The notes: a model not told the origin generated them from the letters alone. DNA of 64,000 nucleotides from Gracilaria gracilis (GCA_030374805.1 JARGSG010000085.1:186001-250000), one strand, 5' to 3'; numbered from the stretch's first letter, positions 41,793 to 51,638 are shown. Numbers and translations are program-made.

Positions 41793-42158
41793 GGCGGGCG
41801 GGCGGGCGGGACGCGCATCGGCCGCGGCGTGCGCGCGCGCGCGGACGGTGGCGCGATGCGCGCGCGCGCGCGTTATCGCCCGTGCGGCTGCGCTTGTGAT
41901 GCGCGCGCTTGCGCCATGCCATCACCATGGCGCGCCGTGTGCAATGCGCGCACGTGCGCCACGTCGCCACGCGCGCCACTGCCCACGGCGCGCCGGAATG
42001 AATGCAAGCGCTTGCATGCTATGCATCAATTCGAAGCTCTGCGCCACTCGCTCCAATTGCGCCCGTTCCGCGCCGCCATATGGTCTCCCCCCCCCCCCGC
42101 CCCCCCTTCGTGCACGCGCCCATCGCGCCGGCCGGACCTCCCACACCACCGCTCCGCC
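41793..42158. promoter_or_regulatory. shared divergent promoter region (VPS11 / lumenal methyltransferase-like)
   Basis: 366 bp separate the two start codons. The region is CpG-rich with CGCGCG runs, contains a C-run at about 42089-42108, and has no clear TATA box. Confidence 0.45.
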
Positions 42159-43250
42159 ATGCGTTCGCGTCGCTCTCGTTTGCCCGCGCTGTTGCTGCTG
42201 CTGCTGGCGCTGATCTGCGCTCGCGGCGCGCGCGCGCACCAACACGGCCAGGAGTACACGTACATGTCCATGTTCGTCAAGCCGCAGGCCGCGCAGCCGC
42301 GCGGCGGCGACGACAACCTCGAGCAGATCTACCGCCAATTCTCGCTGCACGAGCATCTGCCGCAGCCGCGCAAGAAGACCTCGCGCCGCCAGCTTCACGC
42401 CAACGACGACGACGTCGACGACGACGACGACGCTGCCGCCGACAAGGAAGCGGACGCGGGCCTTGACGCCATGGATGACGGCGACTTCGCCGACCAGCCC
42501 CCCAAACAAGCCCCGCATCCAGCTCAGGAGAGCGACTCGGCGCCCGAAGCGGACGCTCACGCCGCGCCGGCCGTGCATCTGCAGCTGGGCTTGCGCCGCC
42601 CGCCGGAGGACGACGCCGTCGAGTCGCAACCGGACGCCGACGATTCCGCCGAGCAGATTGCGCTTCGCTTTGGAGAAGACGTGCCGCGTTTGATGAGCAT
42701 GCTCAACAAGCTTATCGCGCAGTACGACATTCAGTCCATGGCCGACGTGCCCTGTCGCGCGCACGCGCACTGGATGCCGCAGATGCTCGAGTCCATCGCG
42801 GAGCACAACGAGAACTTCAAGTACGTGTGCATCGACACCAGCAGCTTGATTCTGGACGCCGTCAAGGAGCGCGTGGGCTTGACGGTCGATTGCAGGTACC
42901 TGAAGAGAAAGTTCTGGAAGGAGGGCTTGCCAAACGTCGATTTGGTGTTCTCGTGGGCCGGTTTGGATAACATGAAGGAAGGAAACGTTTTACGGTACCT
43001 GCAAAAGCTGTCCAAGTCTGGTAAGAAACACAAGCTTATCATGCTGGGTAACCATGCCGGATCACTGGCAAAGAAGGGTGACGCTCACAAGATTGCGCGT
43101 TTCACAGCAGAAGGAAAACCGCTAAACTTCCGACGGAAACCGTTTAACTTGATGAAGCCGATGAGAATGATTCGAGATCTTGGGATTGATGGAAATGATA
43201 AACAGCTCTATCTGTATAAAGCGAGCGAAATGTTTAGGAAAGGAAAGTGA
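42159..43250 (+). CDS. secreted or lumenal methyltransferase-like protein
   Basis: 363 residues with a cleavable-type signal peptide (about 1-26: basic start, then LPALLLLLLALICARGARA). An acidic low-complexity part follows (DDDVDDDDDAAAD near 84-96), then a C-terminal domain (about 160-360) resembling a class I SAM-dependent methyltransferase: SMADVPCRAHAHWMPQML, a strand with YVCIDTSS, and LPNVDLVFSWAGLDNM. In relatives the first motif is usually DxPCGDxxW. Here the Gly-Asp pair is replaced (DVPCRAHAHW), so cofactor binding may be altered or lost. Likely in the ER, Golgi or outside the cell. The frame is open far upstream, but only antisense to VPS11; the ATG at 42159 is backed by the signal peptide. 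Confidence 0.8.
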   Translation: MRSRRSRLPALLLLLLALICARGARAHQHGQEYTYMSMFVKPQAAQPRGGDDNLEQIYRQFSLHEHLPQPRKKTSRRQLHANDDDVDDDDDAAADKEADAGLDAMDDGDFADQPPKQAPHPAQESDSAPEADAHAAPAVHLQLGLRRPPEDDAVESQPDADDSAEQIALRFGEDVPRLMSMLNKLIAQYDIQSMADVPCRAHAHWMPQMLESIAEHNENFKYVCIDTSSLILDAVKERVGLTVDCRYLKRKFWKEGLPNVDLVFSWAGLDNMKEGNVLRYLQKLSKSGKKHKLIMLGNHAGSLAKKGDAHKIARFTAEGKPLNFRRKPFNLMKPMRMIRDLGIDGNDKQLYLYKASEMFRKGK

Positions 43251-43764
43251 TATGGGTATGGCTACTTTGTTAGCCTTGTTAACGCTATAGAGCGGTGTCA
43301 CATTGAGGGAGACACAACCCTCCGACCACAATCTTAGAATCGAGAACCGCACCACTGCTGATGATAGCAAATGACCACCTCACTTGACAAACAACCAACA
43401 GAGCTCAATAGTGCATTTGCAAACAGTTGATAACTTGTATAAATGTACGCTAAGCGTTGTTGCATTCCGCAAATAGCGCGCCCAATGTTCGTATCTCACC
43501 TGAAACGGATGGCAATCAGATTGAAGGTATGATGAACATGATGCTGTAAATCTTCTTTCCTTCGTTTAATTGTCAAAGAAACGGTTTGATTTGGATTTGC
43601 ATTGCGCTGCGTATCCAATCATGATAAATATCATACATATGTACTGTATTATGAAATCATGCCAGCGCGAGCGGTAACCCTTAACCCTTAGTCGCAAATG
43701 CGTTAACAAAAGCTTGCAACCCCCCCTCAACAATTCTACGTACATACAAGCGCAAGTTAACCCT
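43251..43764. other. intergenic region
   Basis: An AT-richer stretch with no supported gene; it marks the change from the GC-rich core to the accessory segment. Confidence 0.5.
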
Positions 43765-44109
43765 TTAACCTAGATCTACGCAATCTCCATCGATTCGCCA
43801 AATTGCGTTCCAGCGCTCAATATACACGAGCACAATTGAGGTAACATCACACAACGACCGAACAACGTATGCAGCCGTGTCCTGCACTTCTGATGCAGCT
43901 CCACTCATTTGAGGGCACGAAGAAAAACAAAAAGTGAGATGCACATTTCTCACCGAATATCGCACACAGAACAGTCGCTCCGTTTCCGATATTCGCGAGT
44001 AAGTGCATGGCTTCGCTTCCTTCCATGCTGACAGTACACTTCTTGAACCTGTGGCCGTTATAAACCCACTCCACACTGACTGCACCTTATCTCGACGTGT
44101 CTCACTCAT
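43765..44109 (-). CDS. hypothetical small protein
   Basis: A 114-residue ATG frame with no recognised domain. A second minus-strand frame overlaps it, and a possible GTGAG donor near 43960 and AG acceptors near 43900 allow a spliced alternative ending in the same C-terminus. Gene structure is therefore unsettled. Confidence 0.3.
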   Translation of the reverse strand: MSETRRDKVQSVWSGFITATGSRSVLSAWKEAKPCTYSRISETERLFCVRYSVRNVHLTFCFSSCPQMSGAASEVQDTAAYVVRSLCDVTSIVLVYIERWNAIWRIDGDCVDLG

Positions 44110-44282
44110 GCGCGCCAATTCTACACGCAGCCTGACCGTCTATCACTCCTTTTAAGAACTCGCCACACCGCAGCACTCCTTGCATCACCCCTCACACAAG
44201 CCGCAACCCAAAATCTATTGCGCCCGACCCCTTTCAGCTCTGCTCCCCCTTTCAGCTCTGCTCCCACACTCGCCATCCTAAA

Positions 44283-44627
44283 ATGCATTACAACCGCGGG
44301 TGCAAACTGGCCTGCATCCGATCGCTATTCATCGCAATCATCATACCTTCGATGGTCTCGGCCGCCCTGCTCCTCCCAACCTCCAGTCGCAATGCCCCTA
44401 CAGCTGGTCAGCCCACCAATATCAGCCCTTCCAGCAACTTGAGTGCGCAGGATTCTCTCATTTGTATGCTTAGGCGCTGTGATTTTGGGTGCGTGGTAGA
44501 TTCAGGCCGACTTCGCTGCAGAAGTAATCCAAGATGCAATTGCCCCCCTGACTCCACATGCGTCGGCACTCCAGGCGACATCTCGCGCAAGCTGTGCTTT
44601 GATCGCTTCACGGGTGACCTGGTTTAG
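44283..44627 (+). CDS. small secreted cysteine-rich protein
   Basis: The 114-residue protein has a signal peptide (about 1-28, hydrophobic core SLFIAIIIPSMVSAALL), a Ser/Thr/Asn-rich spacer with potential N-glycosylation sites, and a C-terminal domain with eight Cys (61, 66, 70, 79, 85, 87, 93, 105). The even number suggests four disulfides. No family was recognised. The first ATG gives the signal peptide directly. It could be a wall or defence-related extracellular protein; this is inference from form only. Confidence 0.6.
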   Translation: MHYNRGCKLACIRSLFIAIIIPSMVSAALLLPTSSRNAPTAGQPTNISPSSNLSAQDSLICMLRRCDFGCVVDSGRLRCRSNPRCNCPPDSTCVGTPGDISRKLCFDRFTGDLV

Positions 44628-45668
44628 CACTGCTTAGGACCTGCGATGTCGTTAAACTCGTCCAAGCGATCGGTAACGCTGCCGCTCGCTCTTGCGCACT
44701 TGGGTGGTGCGTCATTTGAACACCTCCTTCAACTGCACCAACGCAGCAGGCCAACGGCTTGATCAACGGAGCATGATGCTACTGCCGTAACGGCAGTGCC
44801 GTGTCTTCAAATTCTTCCGTTGAAGGAAGAGCTCCAACGGCGCCGCCGAAAAGCGATTTTCGTGCGGTGTCCATGAAAGGAATACTTTGGGATCTGACCT
44901 TACTCCCTGCCTGTTTTTTTGAGCTCGCTGATGAAGTGGCGGTTGGATTCACGTCAACAAGTGCGTTGACGTTAATGGTTTCAGTGGCGACCAACCTGGT
45001 TCACGAAAAGCCCCTTGTCTACGTGAAAGGAAAACATTTGACTACTGCAGCGATTCTTGACCCGAATAAAATGTTGTCTTTTCAAGCTAGAGAGAGAGGG
45101 CCGTTCTTTAATAAGCGCTTTGTGTTGTCCTACTATGTATAACCTACAATACCGGTGCAAGAAAGAGGGCGCGCCTTGTCGTGCTTTGCCTCATTCGGCG
45201 ATCTTTCGAAGTTGAATGAAGAGATTCAAGTAAGGAGTAAAGCTAGAGTTGTCGGCAGAAAAACGCCTCTGCTTCTGAAAACACCTAGGATGTTTTCTTT
45301 TTAGCTAGTATCGTAGCTTGGCGTGCATGTCGTTACGAGCAAAAGGGGGAGAGAGTGAGACAGCAGAACGAGAAGATGGCCATTTTACATTTGGCACACT
45401 CTGGATATCAACAATCTTCGTGTCTTTATCTCTGTCTTTGCCTTAGATCCTCCTTTTTGTGAGCAGAGCTGATGCCCCCTCCGGTCTAGGCGACCTTTCC
45501 GATCTTATTTGTTTCCACGGTACAACGCCACCCCACCCACCCCACCCGTGCGCCTATATTATAGACTCTATAATAAGACGAAGACACCTTCTGGTAAACG
45601 TGTAACTTGAAGAAATGTTATCGATGAATGATACTCCATCTATCTTTTTCTGTTGCTGGAGATACGCC
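44628..45668. other. intergenic region with a weak ORF
   Basis: A frame open from about 44801 to 45142 has no ATG near its start (first in-frame ATG at about 44873) and no recognised domain. A short palindrome, ACTGCCGTAACGGCAGT, lies at about 44781-44797. TATA-like sequence occurs near 45556-45575. Confidence 0.4.
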
Positions 45669-45818
45669 TTAATCAACAAGCCTGTCCTTCACGCTTCTTC
45701 GCCTTCGAGAGTATCATTTTCGAGCAAGTGCATCCAAGCACAAGGGACGATGGTTCGTTTTGACTCCAATCTCCCAGTTGAGCTATCGCGGTTTGGAAGG
45801 TTACAATATCCATTCTGA

Positions 45819-45836
45819 TCTTGTAGGCATCTACGA
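45819..45836 (+). repeat. left copy of the 18-bp target-site duplication
   Basis: TCTTGTAGGCATCTACGA directly precedes unit B. The right copy differs by one base (C for T at the sixth position). Confidence 0.8.
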
Positions 45837-45918
45837 CTGCTTTTTTGAGTGCGAACCTTTATCTGTGAACGTTTAGTGCTTGAAAGAGACTGAGCTATTT
45901 AGTTACATATCGCTATTC

Positions 45919-46128
45919 TCACACCCAAGCATTGTGTGTGATATGAAACTGTGCGGAAAGGTTCTTTGCCACTGACAAAAACAAGCATGGAGAAAATCGT
46001 ATGTTTCTTTGCCGGTGCTCTTCTGCGTTAAGGCTCAGTTTATTATGCATATCATATATGGAAATGGGGGAGTCAAACGGATCTGCTGTGAACACACTGC
46101 TGAGTTTGCAGATGTAATGGCACACCAT
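45919..46128 (-). CDS. conserved 69-residue ORF of the duplicated unit, copy B
   Basis: It is collinear with the ORF at 9020-9229 and of identical length, with about ten replacements. It is oriented away from the 302-codon gene. Coding status is unproven. Confidence 0.3.
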   Translation of the reverse strand: MVCHYICKLSSVFTADPFDSPISIYDMHNKLSLNAEEHRQRNIRFSPCLFLSVAKNLSAQFHITHNAWV

Positions 46129-46469
46129 TAATGGTTTCAGTTCTCTCTATGGAGTGCACTCTCATGGCCCAATTACTCATGAAGAGAGCGATAAGTAATG
46201 TGAGCAGGATGTGAGGGATACAATGTATGGTCTGGTTCTGGAGTTGAGGTGTCCAGGACGTTTCTCAATATGCGTCAAACCTGGAATGACTGTAGTTTTG
46301 CTCAATGGTACATTATGTCAGTCACGTCCCGGATTTGACCTCACCAATCGACCTCCCAAACCTACGCATGTAATGAAGGAGCGGGAGCACAGAAATGCAA
46401 ATTGATGAGACACGAACAGAACGAAGTTCCTGTGGTGATAGTGCATTCATGTTGTAGTTCTCAAGAGGG

Positions 46470-46477
46470 TATAAAAG
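46470..46477 (+). promoter_or_regulatory. TATA box of the 302-codon gene, copy B
   Basis: TATAAAAG lies exactly 100 bp before the ATG at 46570, as in copy A. Copy A reads TATAAAGC here. Confidence 0.7.
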
Positions 46478-46569
46478 GAGGGATTGCGCAGCCTCAGAGT
46501 TTGAAGACGAAGGGAGCACCAACAACACCACTCAAGGACGGCAAGGTAATCAAGAACGACATTTGAAAT

Positions 46570-47478
46570 ATGAAGTTCCAAGATCTACTCGCCATCTTGA
46601 ACAACAAAACAATCGCGAACCTTGATTGTGCAGCGGGGTTTGCAGGGGTCCACGATTACGGTGATGACGTAAAAAGCACTGTTCAGTTTGGTGGGGCTGA
46701 TAAGAATAAGTCGTCACCATCAAAATCACAAGCGACTCCTGTTGGTTCCCTTGGCAAGAAGGTCAAGAAGTTTGTAGAAAAGCTGCCCGTTCGCCTCGGG
46801 AAAGGAATGCGGGCATGTTTTGGTTGGTCTGGGAAGGCGGGAGCGGAGAAAGAAGTGGGAGATGTACCCACGGCGATTGGTTTCGAGAGCGAGCATGGGA
46901 ATGGAAAGGAAGAGGAGGATGGATGGTTTGATTCATTTCTGAGGCCAATGCCCTTCACAAGGGTAGAGGACTCTGAACTATTTTCAGTTCTAGAGCAAGA
47001 GGAGAAGGAGGAGGCTGAATGGTTTGATGCATTTTTGAAACCAATGCCATTCACAAGGGTGAATGATGATCATAGGGCTGTGGATGAGAAAGCAGTGGAA
47101 TGGCGCCCAGAGATGGATCATGCAATAATTGGGTATGGAGAATATCTGGGTGAGTCAGAGTATGAGGATGGTCACATGGGGAAAGCCACTGAGGAGGATG
47201 AGTGGTTTGATTGGTTTTTGGATGTTGTGGTATCATTTCCCAGGGTGAACGACTCAGGGCTTTTGAAAGTTCTTGAGGAGGAGGAAAGGGAGGAGGAACT
47301 TGAAGAGGCGTGGTTGGAATTGGCAAATGCGAGGGAGAAAGGCTTCCCAGTTTCGATACCCAGCGCTGAGACTGAGTATGTATCTCAGCAGATGCGGAAG
47401 ATGTTGAAACTCATGAGAGGAGTGACGAACAGAAGCTCATTTAAACTTGACTGGAAAGGGCAGCCCAGGCTTTTCTAG
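46570..47478 (+). CDS. acidic repeat protein of unrecognised family, copy B
   Basis: The 302-residue protein is collinear with the copy-A product, with about ten substitutions and no indel. In the third module it has WFDWFL where copy A has LFDWFL, so all three modules here keep the Trp. The basic amphipathic core with KGMRACFG and the SAETEYVSQQMRK tail are retained. The gene was carried into this place inside the mobile unit, with its own TATA box and 3' region, and could be expressed independently of the gene it interrupts. Function is unknown. Confidence 0.78.
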   Translation: MKFQDLLAILNNKTIANLDCAAGFAGVHDYGDDVKSTVQFGGADKNKSSPSKSQATPVGSLGKKVKKFVEKLPVRLGKGMRACFGWSGKAGAEKEVGDVPTAIGFESEHGNGKEEEDGWFDSFLRPMPFTRVEDSELFSVLEQEEKEEAEWFDAFLKPMPFTRVNDDHRAVDEKAVEWRPEMDHAIIGYGEYLGESEYEDGHMGKATEEDEWFDWFLDVVVSFPRVNDSGLLKVLEEEEREEELEEAWLELANAREKGFPVSIPSAETEYVSQQMRKMLKLMRGVTNRSSFKLDWKGQPRLF

Positions 47479-48074
47479 TGAAAAAGTTGTCTCTGAACCG
47501 AGACGTTCTCTAATACTTTGTTGTAATTAAGCCCATGTGCCCAGCAAACAAAAAGAGAGAGAAAGAGAGGACGGGAGTTGTATCTAATTGCTTGTGCTGA
47601 CAGAGAGATTATGACTATCCTAATTATGGAGCGACGCTTCAATGCTTCCTTCAAAGTTTCCAATCAGCAATGTCTAATTGTACACTGAGAAATGCTTTGC
47701 ACAATGATACCCGCCTTGGGCAGAAATGATTGCTTTATGCCCACCTTGGATATCTAGCAACACAAGCATGGTTCAACTGGGGTGATATCGGTGTCAGAGA
47801 TGTGCAAAATATAAAAGATGCCCTTGTAAGTACTCCCAATGGGTTGACACCAACTCGTTGAAAGAGGGGGCTAAGAGACTAAGTGTAATAGAACGGTCGT
47901 AGCTTAAACGTTAGTACACCTCTACATTCAGATACGACCCGATCGTACTACACTAAGTTCTTTGACGAGAAACGCTGACGCCGCTGACACTGAGTCATTC
48001 ATCAGCCTACTGCAGTTGACGGCTTCTATTGACGACGTTGAGGAGCGAGGAGCCAAAGAAGCTCGGGAGTAATG

Positions 48075-48092
48075 TCTTGCAGGCATCTACGA
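48075..48092 (+). repeat. right copy of the 18-bp target-site duplication
   Basis: TCTTGCAGGCATCTACGA directly follows unit B and continues into the interrupted coding frame. Confidence 0.8.
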
Positions 48093-48409
48093 GGACAGAT
48101 TCCATGACGCCCTGAATTTCGAACTCGACGATTTTTATGTATCTCTTATCACAGCAGTCATGACATCGATTTCCCTTCTGTTATTCATGGACATCATGTT
48201 CCGATTGACTGTTCGAGCAAAACAGGGCAAGGTTACCAAACGTGGTGTTCTAAGACGAAGCATTATGGAACGATATTCGAATCTGATCACTTTGATGTCA
48301 ACGTGTGTAACAAGTAACAAATTTCTTGAAGAAGCTTCCGCCTCCACTCGAGAAAACTAAGCTTAAGAAATGCCAGTGTGCAAAGAAGCCCACCAAATGC
48401 ATCCAGGGC

Positions 48410-49411
48410 ATGATAGTACTTGCCGCTTTATTCACTGTTTCCGTCGAGTTTTTGTTTATCTTCCTAGCAACGAATCGCCACCAAAAGTACGATTCAAATA
48501 TTGAAGAAGTTCCGGTTTTTGTGTTTGAAGATAGAGGGTATGACTGGGTTTGGGGAATTGATCAAGATGAGTACAATAGATATGGACCACTAACCAGGAT
48601 ATCTGGCTTTGATGTACGAGTAGAATTGGATATCTGTTCGTCGATATCAGTATTTCCAACAGGTCAACGGTGGAATACCCTTGGGCCAGATATGGTAAAG
48701 ATGTTCCTGCGTGTCTTCTCCAGCGGCAGGGTTGAAGTAGAGCTCATTGATCGAAACGTGACCCGCATTAAGAAAATCAAAATGGGATTGACTTCGGACT
48801 TTGGGCATTTCTATGTGGGAAGTCAAAATGTGAGTGAGAACGATATGTTGCATGCTTTGGTAACAAGGCTAGAGCGATCAACTATGACAATTGATTCAAG
48901 TTCCCAAACATTTTTGGTAGAGACTGGTTCATCTCTTTCAACAGTTCCATGTTTTGGCGTGGAAGTTCTTTTGAACGCAGGAAATGTGGATATTACTGCC
49001 ACGGATCGGTGTGACACTTCAAACCCAGGGCCTCGACCAGCTTTTATCCCATTCTACATATTTGAATTGGTGCACTCCATCATGTTTCCCACTGTGAAGG
49101 GTATGGGAAGACGCCTGTCTCCCTCCGAGACTCACATGTTGAACAATATGGTAGTCCACAACAGACCGTGGATTGGAATCGTGCTCATTATAATCATAAG
49201 TTCCACTTTGTTCTGCGCATGGGCTTTGCTCACTGCATTTGGTTTGGAAGGTGGCGTGGACTCGCAATGGGCGTGGAAAGAGTTCTTCAAAGATATACGC
49301 TCGACAGACGACTTTGGGAGAGGACAAGATGAGGAGCAAGAAATGCAGTGGAGGTGCCATGAGAGCGGGTCTCTAACCTTCGGATTCACACCAGTTGCAC
49401 ATCAGGTGTGA
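48410..49411 (+). CDS. two-helix membrane protein, 3' portion of the disrupted gene
   Basis: 333 residues from the first ATG; the frame is open from 48311 but has no ATG in those 99 bp, and the first ATG falls at the edge of a transmembrane helix (MIVLAALFTVSVEFLFIFLA). A domain of about 230 residues follows with possible N-glycosylation sites (NVT, NVS), then a second helix (IGIVLIIIISSTLFCAWALL) and a short acidic cytosolic tail. A Lys/Cys-rich stretch precedes the first helix when the frame is read upstream of the ATG. No family was recognised. It is probably the remainder of the gene whose 5' part is split by unit B. It could also be a real gene with an unseen upstream exon. Confidence 0.55.
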   Translation: MIVLAALFTVSVEFLFIFLATNRHQKYDSNIEEVPVFVFEDRGYDWVWGIDQDEYNRYGPLTRISGFDVRVELDICSSISVFPTGQRWNTLGPDMVKMFLRVFSSGRVEVELIDRNVTRIKKIKMGLTSDFGHFYVGSQNVSENDMLHALVTRLERSTMTIDSSSQTFLVETGSSLSTVPCFGVEVLLNAGNVDITATDRCDTSNPGPRPAFIPFYIFELVHSIMFPTVKGMGRRLSPSETHMLNNMVVHNRPWIGIVLIIIISSTLFCAWALLTAFGLEGGVDSQWAWKEFFKDIRSTDDFGRGQDEEQEMQWRCHESGSLTFGFTPVAHQV

Positions 49412-49928
49412 CTGTTTCGAAATCGCCTTCGATATTTGCGCCAAGCACCACACTGAGGGACAAGGGCACCTTCGGGGATACCAGATCCCACCGACCGGTA
49501 CTGTTCTAGTCGAATTCTTACTCGGTCTTTTTCCTCTGTTTTGTGAGAGTGTACGAAGGTTAGGTCTACTCCTCGTAACGCTTAGGGTTTGCTGATGGTC
49601 CCTAACCGCCTCTTATCATTAGTGCCGGCAACCAAGGGTCTGCAACAACACCATTGCGCAATCCTACACTCAACGAGACACACGGGATGAATCAGGTGAA
49701 GTTTGTGTCTGCTGTGATTGCCGCATGAGAGCTTTCTTCTTCACACAGAAATAGGAAGGACATAATGTCCATTTGATGACCTCCCAGAAGTGCCGATGAG
49801 GACATTGGAATCGAATTCATGGAGAATTATTCATTAGACCTCAGGTCTACGATACAAGAAAAGCAGAAATGCGAAGGCATGCCAGGAATACTTTATACCT
49901 TGTATATACATACACATATGACTCACTT
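49412..49928. other. intergenic region between convergent genes
   Basis: No supported gene. It holds the 3' ends of the membrane-protein gene and of the carotenoid isomerase-like gene. Confidence 0.5.
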
Positions 49929-51638
49929 TCAACGTGGAACGATCTTGTCGATAAGTTCAATATGCTCTCGAATACCAACAAGCTCATTCGCAGCGATGAT
50001 GCCCGCGGCCGCACTACTCGGCACACCAATACCAGGAAACACAGAATCACCACATCTCTTCAAGTTCTTGATAGGAATATCCCCCGGCCACTCAAACTCA
50101 GCTTTTCCTGCCACAATGGCGGCCCCATAGGTACCTCTGTACCGTCTATTGAAACGCTCATGTGTGAGCGGGCTTCCAATCTTGACAATTGCATGCTCAT
50201 GTTTGAGACGTTCATCTAGATCTGGGATCACGTGTCGCACAGCTTTGAACAAAGGCTGCGCAGCTTCTTTCTTGGCGATTTGGTAAAGCTTGGGATTGCT
50301 TTGCAAGCTGGGCCATTTGTCGTACCCTTCTAGGGTGTAGCAATGAATTATGTGCCAGCCTTCTGGAGCAAGATCGGGGCTCCACACGGTAGGTATGCTA
50401 ATCATCACGGTGTTTCCAGGCACGGCTATATCCTTTTGCGAATCTATGATAACTGCGTGATGTCCGACAATACCTTTCAGTCCCTCAGAGGGTATAGCCA
50501 TATGTGCATGCATAAACGATTCCACCATTGGTGTCTGTAAGGCACTTCTTCTATACGCAGATGGAAGAGCATTCTTGGGTAGAAGATGTTTCACAGTATC
50601 CCACAAAGACGCATTAGAGAAAATGTGCTTCGCAAAGATTCGTTCACCAGAGCGAAGATCGACACCCACGGCCACCCCATCTTCCACCAGAATACGTTCC
50701 ACGTGACTGTTCAAGCGTACGGTACCGCCTTTTCGCTTAATGCCTTTCACAAACGCGCGAACAATTGAGCGGACACCTCCAATCGGATATTGCATAGCGT
50801 TTCGCTTCGATCTTTCTCCAATCATGAACGCAATCTCAGCAGTGATGGTAGAATCAGTTTTAAGACCCGACAAGAGAAAAGCTTCTGTATCCAAGATACG
50901 TTTTACAAACGGATGGGTAACTCCAATGCGTCGCATGATGTCACCGACCGGTCTCGTAACATCATTCACGTACGGAAGAAGAGCCAGCATATCAGGCGCC
51001 CATCTTCTGGAAATCACGGGCATAACTTTCCAATCTCCGCGCAGCGCAACGGCAGGCACATTCATAGCACTATGAATTTTTCGCATCACGCGATTAAACG
51101 AACGCAACTGAGATGCAGCATCACCACCACCAAGTCGGTGAACATGTTTCAGAACGTCCTCCTCATCGCTTGAAACCGTGACTGTTCCGACACGAAGATC
51201 ATCAATACAAAAGCTGGGGTACGAGACACATTTCACATGCTCTCCTACGGCATCAAGCGCCTGTTTCAAAGGATTGGACGACAATCTCGAATCCAAGTCG
51301 CAGAAGAAAGAAGGGCCAGTGTCAAAATGAAAGTTGCCTGCGCCATTTCTCACCGAAAAGCCGTGCGCAACGCCGCCAGGTGCATAATGTGACTCGAGCA
51401 AAAGCGGCTTGAAGCCGTATGCTGTGAGAATAGAAGCGGCCGAAAGCGCGCCGAAGCCGGTACCTATTATGATGATATCGTGCGTACTGTCATGGTGAAT
51501 AGAGGAATCCCGCATGCGCGGAACATGATACCGAGTGACATTGCGGAAGGTAAGCAGACGTTTGGAGCTTCGCAAGGGGTTGTGAGCAGCCCTCAAAGGC
51601 GCTGGGGCGATGAACGACGCAGAGCTTGGATGTGGCAT
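49929..51638 (-). CDS. carotenoid isomerase (CRTISO)-like FAD oxidoreductase
   Basis: 569 residues from the first ATG. The N-terminal 45 residues are rich in Ser, Arg and Ala with few acids, fitting a plastid transit peptide. Next comes the dinucleotide-binding motif IIIIGTGFGALSAASIL (about 55-71) with a Glu near its end and the APGGVAHGF loop. The C-terminus has GDSVFPGIGVPSSAAAGI, the second FAD contact of the phytoene desaturase/CRTISO/retinol saturase group. CRTISO converts poly-cis lycopene precursors to all-trans forms in plastids; relatives include retinol saturases, so substrate is inferred. The frame extends upstream to a GTG without ATG. Confidence 0.82.
   Translation of the reverse strand: MPHPSSASFIAPAPLRAAHNPLRSSKRLLTFRNVTRYHVPRMRDSSIHHDSTHDIIIIGTGFGALSAASILTAYGFKPLLLESHYAPGGVAHGFSVRNGAGNFHFDTGPSFFCDLDSRLSSNPLKQALDAVGEHVKCVSYPSFCIDDLRVGTVTVSSDEEDVLKHVHRLGGGDAASQLRSFNRVMRKIHSAMNVPAVALRGDWKVMPVISRRWAPDMLALLPYVNDVTRPVGDIMRRIGVTHPFVKRILDTEAFLLSGLKTDSTITAEIAFMIGERSKRNAMQYPIGGVRSIVRAFVKGIKRKGGTVRLNSHVERILVEDGVAVGVDLRSGERIFAKHIFSNASLWDTVKHLLPKNALPSAYRRSALQTPMVESFMHAHMAIPSEGLKGIVGHHAVIIDSQKDIAVPGNTVMISIPTVWSPDLAPEGWHIIHCYTLEGYDKWPSLQSNPKLYQIAKKEAAQPLFKAVRHVIPDLDERLKHEHAIVKIGSPLTHERFNRRYRGTYGAAIVAGKAEFEWPGDIPIKNLKRCGDSVFPGIGVPSSAAAGIIAANELVGIREHIELIDKIVPR

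Larger units (their letters stand above)
45837..48074 (+). mobile_element. 2.24-kb duplicated gene unit, copy B, inserted with target-site duplication
   Basis: It begins CTGCTTTTTTGAG and ends GGGAGTAATG, collinear with copy A (8938-11174) at high identity. It is flanked by an 18-bp direct repeat (17/18) and interrupts a coding frame. It encodes the 302-residue protein and the small minus-strand ORF. No terminal inverted repeats, poly-A tail, transposase or reverse transcriptase are visible, so any transposition machinery would have to be supplied in trans. A target duplication of this length is more like that of retroelement insertion than of common cut-and-paste elements, but it could also come from repair of a staggered break. 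Confidence 0.78.
45669..48358 (+). pseudogene. 5' part of a membrane-protein gene split by unit B
   Basis: A frame open from about 45669 ends within the inserted unit just after position 45836, reading ...HSDLVGIY. The same frame resumes at 48082 as ...GIYEDRFHDALNFELDD and continues through a hydrophobic segment (about YVSLITAVMTSISLLLFMDI) to a stop at 48358. Removing the unit and one copy of the 18-bp direct repeat restores one continuous frame. The downstream frame from 48311 (a different frame) probably belongs to the same ancestral gene, implying a further one-base change between 48311 and 48357. The true 5' end upstream of 45669 is not known. Confidence 0.62.

Noticed and set aside
41325-42158. 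Upstream extension of the lumenal methyltransferase-like frame
   Set aside because: It runs antisense to VPS11 and lacks domain content; the ATG at 42159 is followed at once by a signal peptide.
45615-45818. 67-codon ORF upstream of unit B as an independent gene
   Set aside because: It overlaps, in another frame, the open frame that continues across the insertion point; at most it is part of the disrupted gene's 5' region.
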